Shown here: piece by piece, positions 43,948 to 52,560 of the stretch
Numbering within the stretch: the first letter of the stretch is position 1
Layout of the letters: every line of letters begins with the position of its first letter
Source: Neorhizobium lilium
GTDB lineage: Bacteria; Pseudomonadota; Alphaproteobacteria; Rhizobiales; Rhizobiaceae
Direction of reading: 5' to 3'
Length of the DNA stretch: 64,000 nt
Assembly (NCBI RefSeq): GCF_004053875.1
Contig: NZ_SBIP01000002.1
Location: 868,001-932,000, forward strand
Translations under genes and position numbers: made by a program
The notes under the pieces: model-generated
Databases searched by the model: none
What the model was told of the DNA's origin: nothing
Seen by the model: only the letters and a program-made list of their open reading frames with translations

Positions 43948-45443
43948 GACCCGTTACTCCTGACATATTGGGATAGATCCGTGGGCAGGCGGACGATGAA
44001 CGTGGTCCCGCTTCCCAATGTGGATTTCACCGTAATCTCGCCGCCTAAATTTCTGACTAATGATCGCACATGGGCGAGGCCGATACCTTCCCCCTGCTTG
44101 TCCTGGACCCCCGAGCGGCGGAAAAGCTCGAAGACCCGTTCGTGATCTTGCGGCGCAATGCCTCGTCCATTGTCGGATACTTCGATGCGCATGGAGCCTC
44201 GCCCCGCAGGCGCTGCCTTGACGGTCAGCAGCAGCGGCCGGTCCGGATGCTTATACTTGACCGCATTGTCGAAGAGATTGCCGAAGATCTGCTCCATGGA
44301 GAAGCGATCGGTAATCAGGCTGCGCGCCGCATCCACCGAAATCTTCACATCGCCGCCGGCTTCGTGAACCTGATGGTAGATGGTGGCGGCAGTCGTGTCG
44401 AGAAGATCCCGCAAATCGATGCGTTCCGGCTTCAGCTCGCGGCGTCCGTCGCGGGAAATTTTCAGGATGGCGTTGATCAGCCCGTCCATTTTCTTGGTCG
44501 AGGACCGGATGAAGCCGATCGCTTCCGGCAGGTCCTCTTCGACAGCCAACCGCGCATCGCGCACATCGCTCTCGCTCAGCTCGGCGCCGTCAGCGAGCAC
44601 ATATTTGCTGACTGCCTTCAGCGTCGTATCGAGCTCGCTGGTAAAGCCCATGATGTTGACGAGCGGCGCGCGCAGATCGTGCGAGACGATATAGGCGTAG
44701 CGCTGGATCTCGCGATTGGCCTGGATCAGATCCTCGGTGCGCTCGTTGACGCGCTCCTCCAGCCCCGCATTCAGATCCTCCACTTCGCGGCGAGCTCGCG
44801 ACAGCTCGCGAACATGCTGCCCGACCACCAGGATCGCGCCGGCCACGACCAGGATGATCAGCACGCCTCCGCCGATGGTGAACCACTGCAGCGATCCGGC
44901 AGAGTCGCGCAAGTCCTCGATCCCGGACACCAGATGGGAGTCCAGCTGGGACATGACCTCCGCCAGGATGGACTGGAGATTCGTCATCATTTCCAGGCCA
45001 GACTGGTTCCTGACGATTGCCACAGCACCCTCGACATCGCCGTTACCGGCAAGGTTCAGGGTTGATTGCATCTCGGCAACCTTCTGTGAGATCAGCCGCC
45101 GGATGTCATCGACCGGCACAGCAACCGCAGACTGGCTGGAGGCGGCACGCTCGAACTTGTCGAGCTGCGCCGGCAGCGCGTTCAATGCCTTGCTGTAGGG
45201 CTCAAGGAACGTGCTGTTGTGGACGAGGAGATAACCGCGCTGTCCCGTCTCGGCGGCTTGCAGCAGCAGAAGAAGATCCGCGGAAGCCGAGCGGACGGCA
45301 CGCAGCCGTGTCACGTCATCGAAATAGACCCGCGTCGCCTGCGCCAGAAAGAAGGAGGACAGGACGATGCCGAGCAGGATCGCCGCGCCCACCAGAAGCA
45401 TCAGCAGGGAGGAGCGCGCGAATGTGGTTTGGGAAAAGGGCAT
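43944..45443 (-). CDS. CHASE3-domain sensor histidine kinase
   Basis: The 499-residue membrane kinase has two helices (about 15-37 and 185-207) around a periplasmic CHASE3 domain (VRSASADLLLLLQAAETGQRGYLL region), a coiled-coil linker, a HisKA box IVSHDLRAPLVNIMGF and a HATPase domain (NLFDNAVKYKHP; DNGRGI; GIGLAHVRSLV). This layout is like the cyanobacterial/phytochrome-type kinases that pair with Rcp1-like receivers. The start is uncertain: a GTG at 45473 is also in frame. It is likely in one transcript with the two genes downstream. Confidence 0.92.
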   Translation of the reverse strand: MPFSQTTFARSSLLMLLVGAAILLGIVLSSFFLAQATRVYFDDVTRLRAVRSASADLLLLLQAAETGQRGYLLVHNSTFLEPYSKALNALPAQLDKFERAASSQSAVAVPVDDIRRLISQKVAEMQSTLNLAGNGDVEGAVAIVRNQSGLEMMTNLQSILAEVMSQLDSHLVSGIEDLRDSAGSLQWFTIGGGVLIILVVAGAILVVGQHVRELSRARREVEDLNAGLEERVNERTEDLIQANREIQRYAYIVSHDLRAPLVNIMGFTSELDTTLKAVSKYVLADGAELSESDVRDARLAVEEDLPEAIGFIRSSTKKMDGLINAILKISRDGRRELKPERIDLRDLLDTTAATIYHQVHEAGGDVKISVDAARSLITDRFSMEQIFGNLFDNAVKYKHPDRPLLLTVKAAPAGRGSMRIEVSDNGRGIAPQDHERVFELFRRSGVQDKQGEGIGLAHVRSLVRNLGGEITVKSTLGSGTTFIVRLPTDLSQYVRSNGS

Positions 45444-45546
45444 GAAGGAGCAGCCGAATTGAAGGACGGCCACTAGTCGGCAGCCACGCGCCGCTTGTCA
45501 AGGTTGAGCTGGAAAATGGTCCTGCACGGAAAGAATGACCGTTGGA

Positions 45547-47352
45547 TCAAGCGGATGGGTGGGCGTTTTGCTCCGTCCTTCCAGTGCTGCCGGCAAGCAT
45601 GCTCCGGTTCCGGCCGCTCGCCTTTGCGCCCAGAAGCGCCGAGTCCGCACGCGTCAGGAGGTTGGCTACCGCCTGGCTGGAACCGGCTTCTGCCACGCCG
45701 ATCGATACGGACACCATGCCGAGGATCCGTCCGCCATGGGAAAGCGGCGCCGTCGCAATCTTTTCACGCAGCCGTTCCGCGACTTCGAAAGCATCCGGTC
45801 CGCCACACCCAGGCAGGAGCACAGTGAACTCTTCTCCGCCGAAGCGGTAGCAGTTGCCCGTCTCTTTCACCACGTCCAGCATGATCTGCGCCACGTATTG
45901 CATGACCTTGTCGCCGGCGTCATGCCCGAATTCGTCGTTGAAGCGCTTGAAGAGGTCGATGTCCATCATCAGGCAGGAGAGCGGCTTGCCGGAATCGTCC
46001 CGTTCCGCCCGCGCCAGCGCCTCGTCCAGACAGCGCCGGTTGAGAAGCCCCGTCAGGGCGTCGCGCACGGCAAGGTTCATCAGCCGGTCGCGCAGCTGCA
46101 GATTGGCGACCGCAAGGCCGATATTCTCGGCAATCAGTTCGAGATAAAGGCGAGAACCCTCGACGGCGGATCGGGTATCGCCGCCCTCTTCGAAGCACAG
46201 CAGCCCGATGGCGTCGCCCTGCGCTGTCAAGGGCACGCAAAGGCATGTCGAGAGTGCGCCATCCAGATGCGGACAGGGCACGTCGTCCTGATGGTGGTTG
46301 CTCAAATGCGGTCGCCCGCGCCGCACGCCCCAGCAGGCGCTAGAGGAAAAGGAAACGTTCGGTTGCTGTGGATCGAGCCAGGCGCCGACGGGCGTCAGCA
46401 GCGTACGGCTGTCGTTGAGGACAAAGAACCGGCCTGCGAGCTTTGGAAAGATCTGCGGAGCAAACAGAGAGACGACCTCTGCAAGCTCCGGCTGCGTCAG
46501 GCAGGCCTGCAGCCGGTGCATCATCTGCAGGATCAGGTCTTTGGTATGCTGCTCGGCGCGCCGTTCGGCATCCAGTCTGTCGCGTTCCAAAGCATTGTCC
46601 CGGAACACATGGATGGCCTGGTGCATGTCTCCGATCTCGTCACGGCGGGCATCATGCGGCACTTCCACCGCATAATCCTGGCGCGCCAGCCGCGTCACGA
46701 TGCCGCTCATGCGCATCAACGGCATGGCGACCCGCCGCCTGAGGATGAAGTAGAGTACGCCGAGGAACAGCGCGGCGGTGACGCCCAGCATGATCTTGGC
46801 CACAAGGCTCCATTGATCGCTGCGCGCCTGAGCATCCCGGACGGCACTCGCCGTCCGTACGCTGACCAGTTGGCGGAACTGGTTTACGCTTTCGGCAAGA
46901 GCCGTCTCCAACCGCTCGTGCTCCGCGCCGAAGAGAACCCCGGATGCGTCCGTGCGACTGCCGCCTGGAAGCGCAACCGCATCCTCCTCCAGCTTGTCGA
47001 GGGCATCCGCATCCCGCTCGATATCGGCGAGCGCGGCGATCTCCAATTCGGCGGCACCTCGCGAGCGAATGGCATCCGCTTCCTTTTCCAGCCGATGCTC
47101 CTCGCTTTCGTCGCCGCGAAAAGCCTGCAGATGGCGCTGCTCGCCGGTCATCACATAGGAGCGGGCAGCGTCCGATCGCATTTCGGCGCCCAGTTCCAGC
47201 GCGTCTGCAAGCTCGTCAAAAGCCTGGCGCTCCTCGATGGCCGCCCTCTCCTGCGCGGCACTGCGGGACGACATGATGAAGGCGCCGCCCGAAAGAACCG
47301 TCAGGACGACGGTGATCCCATAAGCCCAGTTGGTGATCTCGTTTATGCGCAT
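45547..47352 (-). CDS. Membrane diguanylate cyclase (HAMP-GAF-GGDEF)
   Basis: The 601-residue protein has a membrane helix at about 9-28, a periplasmic helical sensor, a second helix near 186-205, a HAMP-like segment (PLMRMSGIVTRLARQDYAVE), a GAF-like domain at about 270-425 and a C-terminal GGDEF domain with an intact RFGGEEF. It would make cyclic di-GMP. The RxxD inhibitory site before the active loop is missing (KETG instead), so product feedback is unlikely. The stop is 103 bases ahead of the CHASE3 kinase, suggesting one signalling cluster. Confidence 0.92.
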   Translation of the reverse strand: MRINEITNWAYGITVVLTVLSGGAFIMSSRSAAQERAAIEERQAFDELADALELGAEMRSDAARSYVMTGEQRHLQAFRGDESEEHRLEKEADAIRSRGAAELEIAALADIERDADALDKLEEDAVALPGGSRTDASGVLFGAEHERLETALAESVNQFRQLVSVRTASAVRDAQARSDQWSLVAKIMLGVTAALFLGVLYFILRRRVAMPLMRMSGIVTRLARQDYAVEVPHDARRDEIGDMHQAIHVFRDNALERDRLDAERRAEQHTKDLILQMMHRLQACLTQPELAEVVSLFAPQIFPKLAGRFFVLNDSRTLLTPVGAWLDPQQPNVSFSSSACWGVRRGRPHLSNHHQDDVPCPHLDGALSTCLCVPLTAQGDAIGLLCFEEGGDTRSAVEGSRLYLELIAENIGLAVANLQLRDRLMNLAVRDALTGLLNRRCLDEALARAERDDSGKPLSCLMMDIDLFKRFNDEFGHDAGDKVMQYVAQIMLDVVKETGNCYRFGGEEFTVLLPGCGGPDAFEVAERLREKIATAPLSHGGRILGMVSVSIGVAEAGSSQAVANLLTRADSALLGAKASGRNRSMLAGSTGRTEQNAHPSA

Positions 47353-47694
47353 GGTTACAGCCAGGATCTATTAAAACCTGCGGGGGGCGGTTGAAAATGA
47401 CGTTAACATAGGCCGCCGGCGCCACGCGAATGCAGTCATGCACGCGGTAGGGTAAATGAATTCGTCATGACGAAGGAACGGAGGGTGCGATCCGCGGCAA
47501 CCGGTGGATTTTTACGATCCTGGGTGCCTACAAACGTAGGTGGGCGCCGTGTGTCCAGGCCCACGGGCCTAGCCAGGGACAGCTCCCTTTGGATCGAGTA
47601 TGGCCCCAGGGATTGTTGTTCCTGTCGAGAGGCGCAGATCGCAATAGCAATATAAGGGGGAATGCTTCGCCGCGCCAGTGGCAGGCGATGCGAT
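47353..47694. other. Intergenic region holding 6S RNA
   Basis: The 342 bases between zapA and the diguanylate cyclase hold the 6S RNA gene at about 47507-47648. No protein gene is supported. The remaining 150 bases next to the cyclase presumably hold its promoter. Confidence 0.6.
47507..47648 (-). ncRNA. ssrS: 6S RNA
   Basis: 6S RNA mimics an open promoter and sequesters sigma-70 RNA polymerase. On the minus strand the ends pair (ATTGCGATC with GATCGTAAAAAT), and the central bulge region carries CCCTGGGGCCATACTCGATCC, close to the conserved CCCUGRNNCGAUA element of 6S. Further in, GCGCCCACC and TACGTTTGTAGG form the apical hairpins. It begins about 47 bases after the zapA stop, the usual neighbour. 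The boundaries are estimated from pairing. Confidence 0.75.
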
Positions 47695-48072
47695 TTAATT
47701 GACTGTGGGAAGTGTGCGGCCGTTCAGCTTGGCCGTCAGCCCTTCCAGCCGGGCAGTAAGCTCCGAAACCGCTTGAACCATCTCGTGTTCACGCACCTGT
47801 TGGCTCTCGGCGGCGCCCAGCCGGTTCGATCTGAGCGCGTCTAGCTCCCCCTCGAGGCTCGCGACCTTGCGGGAGAGCTCGGACAATTCGTCCATGATCA
47901 TGATGCCGGCCATGACCGTGATCCTCAGATCGCCGATCTCGCCGAACTGGCTTTTCAGGTGACCGACATAGCGGTCGAAGCGCTCGGCGAGCTCGGAAAG
48001 ATGCCCCTCCTGCCCCTCCTCGCAGGCCATGCGATACGCCTTGCCGTCGATGGTGACCGTGACCTGTGCCAT
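47695..48072 (-). CDS. zapA: Cell division protein ZapA
   Basis: ZapA binds and bundles FtsZ protofilaments at the Z-ring. The 125-residue protein begins MAQVTVTIDGKAYRMACEEGQ, has the globular head with HLSELAERFDRYVGHLK and IGDLRITVMAGIMIMDEL, and a C-terminal coiled-coil. The ATG at 48072 follows AAGGATCAGGA. It lies 11 bases after the DUF4164 gene, and 6S RNA follows directly. Confidence 0.93.
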   Translation of the reverse strand: MAQVTVTIDGKAYRMACEEGQEGHLSELAERFDRYVGHLKSQFGEIGDLRITVMAGIMIMDELSELSRKVASLEGELDALRSNRLGAAESQQVREHEMVQAVSELTARLEGLTAKLNGRTLPTVN

Positions 48073-48083
48073 ATTCCTGATCC

Positions 48084-48356
48084 TTACCGGTCCAGCACGG
48101 CGCGGATCGTTTCCATCGCCGTGACCAGCCGCCGGGAGACTTCGCGATTGACCTCTTCGAGCCGGTTGGCGCGGAACTGAGACTGGTCGAGCTCCTGCGC
48201 CAGGCGGGCGCGATCGGCATGAACCCGCCTCACCTCGCCCTCGGCCTCGCTGTTTTCCCGCTGCCGCTCGATGCGCGCATCGACCGCGCTCTCGAGGCCG
48301 CCCATTGCCGCCCGGAGCTCCAAGAGCGCCACATCCAAGGTCTTTTCTGAGGGCAT
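48084..48356 (-). CDS. DUF4164 family coiled-coil protein
   Basis: The 90-residue protein is almost entirely one predicted coiled-coil (VDARIERQRENSEAEGEVRR; FRANRLEEVNREVSRRLVTA). It matches DUF4164, which in rhizobia precedes zapA. With 11 bases between them they are co-transcribed, and a role alongside ZapA at the division site is a reasonable guess, but unproven. Confidence 0.8.
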   Translation of the reverse strand: MPSEKTLDVALLELRAAMGGLESAVDARIERQRENSEAEGEVRRVHADRARLAQELDQSQFRANRLEEVNREVSRRLVTAMETIRAVLDR

Positions 48357-48693
48357 TCGCCTTTTCCTGTCGATGCTGCAGGCGCTTTGCGAATCGATGA
48401 AACCGCCCGGCCAACACGCATCGGAGACTATTCGCCGGCTTCGACCCGGTCAACAAACGCCGGTCTCCGGGGCCGAAGCTAACTGTGGATCGCGCCTGAG
48501 GCAGCTTATATTCGGCATCTTTGCCCCATTCGAGGCGCCGACCAACAAAAACATGCGACCGTTCGTCCTCCTCATTAAACCGCCATCATATCCGTGCTTT
48601 TGTTGACTTGAGCGTTGCACCTGTTAAGGATCAGCCGCTTCCCGTAGGTCCCTCCCGGGACCCTGACCCCGATCCAAAAAAAGCGGATTAGCC
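48357..48693. other. Divergent promoter region between DUF4164 and tkt
   Basis: No gene is supported in these 337 bases. They contain the probable tkt promoter at 48604-48631 and a small stem (GGTCCC/GGGACC) about 40 bases before the tkt start. Confidence 0.5.
48604..48631 (+). promoter_or_regulatory. Probable tkt promoter
   Basis: TTGACT (48604-48609) and TAAGGA (48626-48631) are separated by 16 bases and lie 62 bases ahead of the tkt start. The -35 is close to the rhizobial CTTGAC consensus, while the -10 is weak. Confidence 0.4.
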
Positions 48694-50667
48694 ATGATTT
48701 CTCGCGAACAACACGACCGGATGGCAAATGCGATCCGCTTCCTCGCCATGGATGCTGTCGAAAAGGCGAATTCCGGCCACCCAGGCATGCCGATGGGCAT
48801 GGCCGACGTGGCGACGGTGCTTTTCAGCAAATACCTCAAATTCGACCCGACCAAGCCCCATTGGCCAGATCGCGACCGCTTCGTGCTGTCGGCCGGCCAC
48901 GGTTCCATGCTGCTCTACTCGGTCCTGTATCTGACCGGCTATCCGGACATGACGATCGACGACATCAGGCAGTTCCGCCAGCTCGGCTCCAAGACCGCCG
49001 GCCATCCGGAATACGGCCATGCCACAGGCATCGAGACGACCACGGGTCCGCTCGGCCAGGGCATTGCCAATGGTGTCGGCATGGCGATTGCCGAGCGCAA
49101 GCTGCGCGAGGAATTCGGCGCCGACCTGCAGGATCACTATACATACGTGATCCACGGCGACGGTTGCCTGATGGAAGGCATCAGCCATGAGGCGATCGCG
49201 CTTGCCGGACATCTGAAGCTCAACAAGCTGATCATGTTCTGGGACAACAACTCGATCACCATCGACGGCGCCGTTTCGCTGTCGGATTCGACCGACCAGA
49301 TCATGCGCTTCAAGGCCGTTCACTGGAACACGATCGAAGTCGATGGCCATGACCAGGCCGCCATCGCAGCCGCGATCGAGGAAGCTCACAAGTCCGACCG
49401 CCCGACCTTCATCGCCTGCAAGACGGTGATCGGCTTCGGTTCGCCGAACAAGGCCGGCAGCCACAAGGTTCACGGTTCGCCGCTCGGTCCCGATGAGATC
49501 GCTGCCACGCGCAAGGCGCTGAACTGGGAATACGAGCGCTTCGTCATCCCCAACGACGTGCTGTCCGACTGGCGCGCCGCCGGCACCCGCTCGGCCGAAG
49601 CCGTCAAGGCCTGGGAAGGCCGTTTCGAAGCGTCTGCTGCCAAGGCGGAATTCGCCCGCCGCTTTGCCGGCGACCTGCCGGAAGGCTTCGATGCGGCCAT
49701 TGCCGACTACAAGCGCAAGATCATCGATACCAAGCCGGTCATCGCGACCCGCAAGGCATCCGAAGACGCGCTGGAAGTTATCAACGGCTTCCTGCCCGAG
49801 ACGCTCGGCGGCTCCGCCGACCTGACGCCGTCGAACAACACCAAGACCAGCCAGATGGTGTCGATCACCCCGAGCGACTTCTCCGGCCGCTACATGCACT
49901 GGGGCATTCGCGAACACGGCATGGCGTCGGCCATGAACGGCATCGCGCTGCACGGGGGCCTTATCCCCTATGGCGGCGGCTTCATGATCTTCTCCGATTA
50001 CTGCCGCCCGCCGATCCGCCTCGCCTCGCTGATGGGCATCCGCGTCATCCACGTGCTGACCCATGATTCGATCGGCGTTGGCGAAGACGGCCCGACCCAC
50101 CAGCCGGTCGAACAGATGGCGAGCCTGCGCTCCGTTCCGAACCTGATGATGTTCCGCCCGGCGGACGTCACCGAGACGGCCGAATGCTGGCAGATCGCGC
50201 TGAAGACCAAGAACCGCCCGACCGGCCTGGCATTGACCCGCCAGAACCTGACGCCGGTTCGCACCGAATACAGCGAGACGAACCTGTGCGAACAGGGCGC
50301 CTATACGCTGGCCGGCAATGCCGACGCCAAGGTGACGATCTTCGCTTCGGGTTCCGAAGTCGAGCTGGCGGTTGCCGCCCGCAAGACGTTGGAAGAAAAG
50401 GGCGTCAGTGTTCGCGTCGTTTCGGTTCCCTCGACGGAACTCTTCTTCGAGCAGCCGGATGCCTATCGCCAGGACGTGCTTGGCAATTCGCCGGTGAAGA
50501 TCGCCGTCGAAGCAGGGGTTCGCGAAGGCTGGGACGCATTCATCGGCCCTGAAGGCACGTTTGTCGGCATGAAGAGCTTCGGCGCTTCCGGCCCGGCCAA
50601 GGACGTCTTCAAGCATTTCGGCATTACCGCCGATGCGGTCGTCGTCGCCGCCGAAGCCAAGCTCTGA
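48694..50667 (+). CDS. tkt: Transketolase
   Basis: Transketolase moves two-carbon units between sugar phosphates in the pentose phosphate pathway, using thiamine diphosphate. The 657-residue protein has the [18 protein letters not shown] segment, the ThDP motif [13 protein letters not shown]...DNNSITIDG, and the signature [12 protein letters not shown]. The ATG at 48694 lies shortly after AAAAAGCGG. It starts a run of central carbon genes, with gap 77 bases downstream. Confidence 0.97.
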   Translation: MISREQHDRMANAIRFLAMDAVEKANSGHPGMPMGMADVATVLFSKYLKFDPTKPHWPDRDRFVLSAGHGSMLLYSVLYLTGYPDMTIDDIRQFRQLGSKTAGHPEYGHATGIETTTGPLGQGIANGVGMAIAERKLREEFGADLQDHYTYVIHGDGCLMEGISHEAIALAGHLKLNKLIMFWDNNSITIDGAVSLSDSTDQIMRFKAVHWNTIEVDGHDQAAIAAAIEEAHKSDRPTFIACKTVIGFGSPNKAGSHKVHGSPLGPDEIAATRKALNWEYERFVIPNDVLSDWRAAGTRSAEAVKAWEGRFEASAAKAEFARRFAGDLPEGFDAAIADYKRKIIDTKPVIATRKASEDALEVINGFLPETLGGSADLTPSNNTKTSQMVSITPSDFSGRYMHWGIREHGMASAMNGIALHGGLIPYGGGFMIFSDYCRPPIRLASLMGIRVIHVLTHDSIGVGEDGPTHQPVEQMASLRSVPNLMMFRPADVTETAECWQIALKTKNRPTGLALTRQNLTPVRTEYSETNLCEQGAYTLAGNADAKVTIFASGSEVELAVAARKTLEEKGVSVRVVSVPSTELFFEQPDAYRQDVLGNSPVKIAVEAGVREGWDAFIGPEGTFVGMKSFGASGPAKDVFKHFGITADAVVVAAEAKL

Positions 50668-50744
50668 TCGGACGGCGCCTGCGGTTCAACGACCGGGGCG
50701 CCTCCACTTCCAAAAGACAGATCCATTCCAGGGAGTGAATGCAC

Positions 50745-51755
50745 ATGACAGTCAAGGTTGCCATCAACGGTTTCGGCCGCATTGGCCGTAACGTCCTTCG
50801 TGCCATCGTCGAATCCGGCCGCACCGATATCGAAGTGGTCGCCATCAACGATCTCGGCCCGGTCGAGACCAATGCCCACCTGCTGCGCTACGACTCGATC
50901 CACGGCAAGTTCCCGGCGAGCGTCGAAGTCAGCGGCGACACGATCATCGTGGGCGGCGGCAAGCCGATCAAGGTGACCGCGGTCCGCGACCCGGCAGCTC
51001 TGCCGCATGGCGAAATGGGCGTCGATATTGCGCTGGAATGCACCGGGATCTTCACCGCCCGCGACAAGGCCGCCGCCCATCTGACGGCCGGCGCCAAGCG
51101 CGTTATCGTTTCGGCTCCGGCCGATGGTGCCGACCTGACCGTCGTCTTCGGCGTCAACCACGACCAATTGACCAAGGACCACCTGGTCATCTCCAACGCA
51201 TCCTGCACGACCAACTGCCTGGTGCCGGTCGTAAAGGTCCTGAATGACGCGATCGGCATCGATCACGGCTTCATGACCACCATTCACTCCTATACGGGCG
51301 ACCAACCGACGCTCGATACCATGCACAAGGATCTGTACCGCGCCCGCGCGGCTGCGCTCTCGATGATCCCGACCTCGACCGGCGCTGCAAAGGCCGTCGG
51401 TCTGGTTCTCCCGGAACTGAAGGGCAAGCTGGACGGCACCTCGATCCGCGTTCCGACCCCGAACGTCTCCGTTGTCGACTTCAAGTTCGTCGCCAAGAAG
51501 ACGACCTCGGTCGAGGAAGTCAACGAAGCCATCAAGGCCGCCTCCAACGGCAAGCTCAAGGGCATTCTCGGCTATACCGAAGAACCGCTCGTCAGCCGCG
51601 ACTTCAACCACGACAGCCATTCCTCGATCTTCGCGATCGACCAGACCAAGGTGCTGGAAGGCAATTTCGTGCGCATCCTCTCCTGGTACGACAATGAATG
51701 GGGCTTCTCCAACCGCATGTCGGACACGGCCGTGGCGCTTGCCAAGCTGATCTGA
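50745..51755 (+). CDS. gap: Glyceraldehyde-3-phosphate dehydrogenase
   Basis: The 336-residue protein has the NAD motif [13 protein letters not shown], the active-site [15 protein letters not shown] with the catalytic cysteine, and [12 protein letters not shown] near the end. It catalyses the oxidation of glyceraldehyde-3-phosphate in glycolysis and the reverse in gluconeogenesis. The ATG at 50745 is preferred over 50739 for spacing to GGGAG at 50731-50735. It follows tkt closely and ends in a strong terminator. Confidence 0.98.
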   Translation: MTVKVAINGFGRIGRNVLRAIVESGRTDIEVVAINDLGPVETNAHLLRYDSIHGKFPASVEVSGDTIIVGGGKPIKVTAVRDPAALPHGEMGVDIALECTGIFTARDKAAAHLTAGAKRVIVSAPADGADLTVVFGVNHDQLTKDHLVISNASCTTNCLVPVVKVLNDAIGIDHGFMTTIHSYTGDQPTLDTMHKDLYRARAAALSMIPTSTGAAKAVGLVLPELKGKLDGTSIRVPTPNVSVVDFKFVAKKTTSVEEVNEAIKAASNGKLKGILGYTEEPLVSRDFNHDSHSSIFAIDQTKVLEGNFVRILSWYDNEWGFSNRMSDTAVALAKLI

Positions 51756-51808
51756 GCTGATCCAGAACGCAAAGCGTAAACCCTTCGGGCCGCTGGCGCT
51801 TATCCTTG

Positions 51809-51842
51809 AACCCTCTCCCCGCAAAGGAGAGGGTTTTATTTT
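51809..51842 (+). terminator. Terminator of gap
   Basis: AACCCTCTCC (51809-51818) and GGAGAGGGTT (51826-51835) form a perfect 10-bp stem, followed by TTATTTT. It ends the tkt-gap transcript and may also serve the convergent gene. Confidence 0.85.
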
Positions 51843-51853
51843 GAAGGGATGTT

Positions 51854-52249
51854 TTATACCGCAGGGGACACTACGCTGGCATTGCGCCGTTTCATCAGGA
51901 CGGCAAGCAGAATAGCAATGAGGTAGAGTGCGGGAACGTCCCCGGCCAGGTGACCCCGTTCCATCGGGTCTTCAATCGCCTGAACCGTCATGATGACGGC
52001 ATGGACAAGGCTGGACCAGACCGTAAACCAGATCAGGCTTCCATGCTCTGCCGGATTGCGCGACGCCAGCAGCAGGAACGCACCGAGCGTCACGTAGATG
52101 CCGACGATCATGTAGATGTAATGGGAGCTTCCGTGCCCCCATCCCCAGCCGGATGGCCACAGGATGGTCAGGGGGTAAATTGCGAAAATCATGATCAAGC
52201 CGACTGCGATCAACGCATGTCGAAGATATGCACCATAACCCACATCCAT
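51854..52249 (-). CDS. DUF6632 membrane protein
   Basis: The 131-residue protein has four hydrophobic helices (about 11-31, 44-63, 73-93 and 105-120), with the conserved IYPLTILWPSGWGWGHGSSH and SLVHAVIMTVQAIED segments. It fits the DUF6632 family as I recall it. Function is unknown. It interrupts the central carbon cluster and is convergent with gap. No neighbour suggests a role. Confidence 0.75.
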   Translation of the reverse strand: MDVGYGAYLRHALIAVGLIMIFAIYPLTILWPSGWGWGHGSSHYIYMIVGIYVTLGAFLLLASRNPAEHGSLIWFTVWSSLVHAVIMTVQAIEDPMERGHLAGDVPALYLIAILLAVLMKRRNASVVSPAV

Positions 52250-52560
52250 TTCGCCCTCCAGATCTATGGCGTCTCAATTCTCCATGGCATGTTCGATCTG
52301 GCGCCCTGCGCCCACTGCGCCATGATAGCGCTTGTCAGAACTTGGGACAAGCATGCGCCGGCCGCGTGTTTTTTTGACCCCCGCCCTTCTCTTGCCGGAA
52401 TTCTTGCCGCCTAATCGACAACGTCAAATCGATTCTTCGGGCTCCGGCCTGTCCCATTCTGCATAGGCCGCATTGCGGCACACGGCACAGGTCCTGATGA
52501 TCCGCGGGGCCTGCGAACGGGGATCATGCGACGGCGGCGCTGCGAGGGAAGGACGGAACT
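52250..52560. other. Divergent intergenic region, nothing recognised
   Basis: The 311 bases between the DUF6632 gene and the antiporter presumably hold both promoters. I see no repeat, RNA gene or strong motif. Confidence 0.4.

Noticed and set aside
45535..47394. Long open frame opposite the diguanylate cyclase
   Set aside because: The minus strand carries HAMP, GAF and GGDEF signatures; the plus frame carries none.
48688..50616. Long open frame opposite tkt
   Set aside because: Same GC-driven antisense effect; transketolase is certain.
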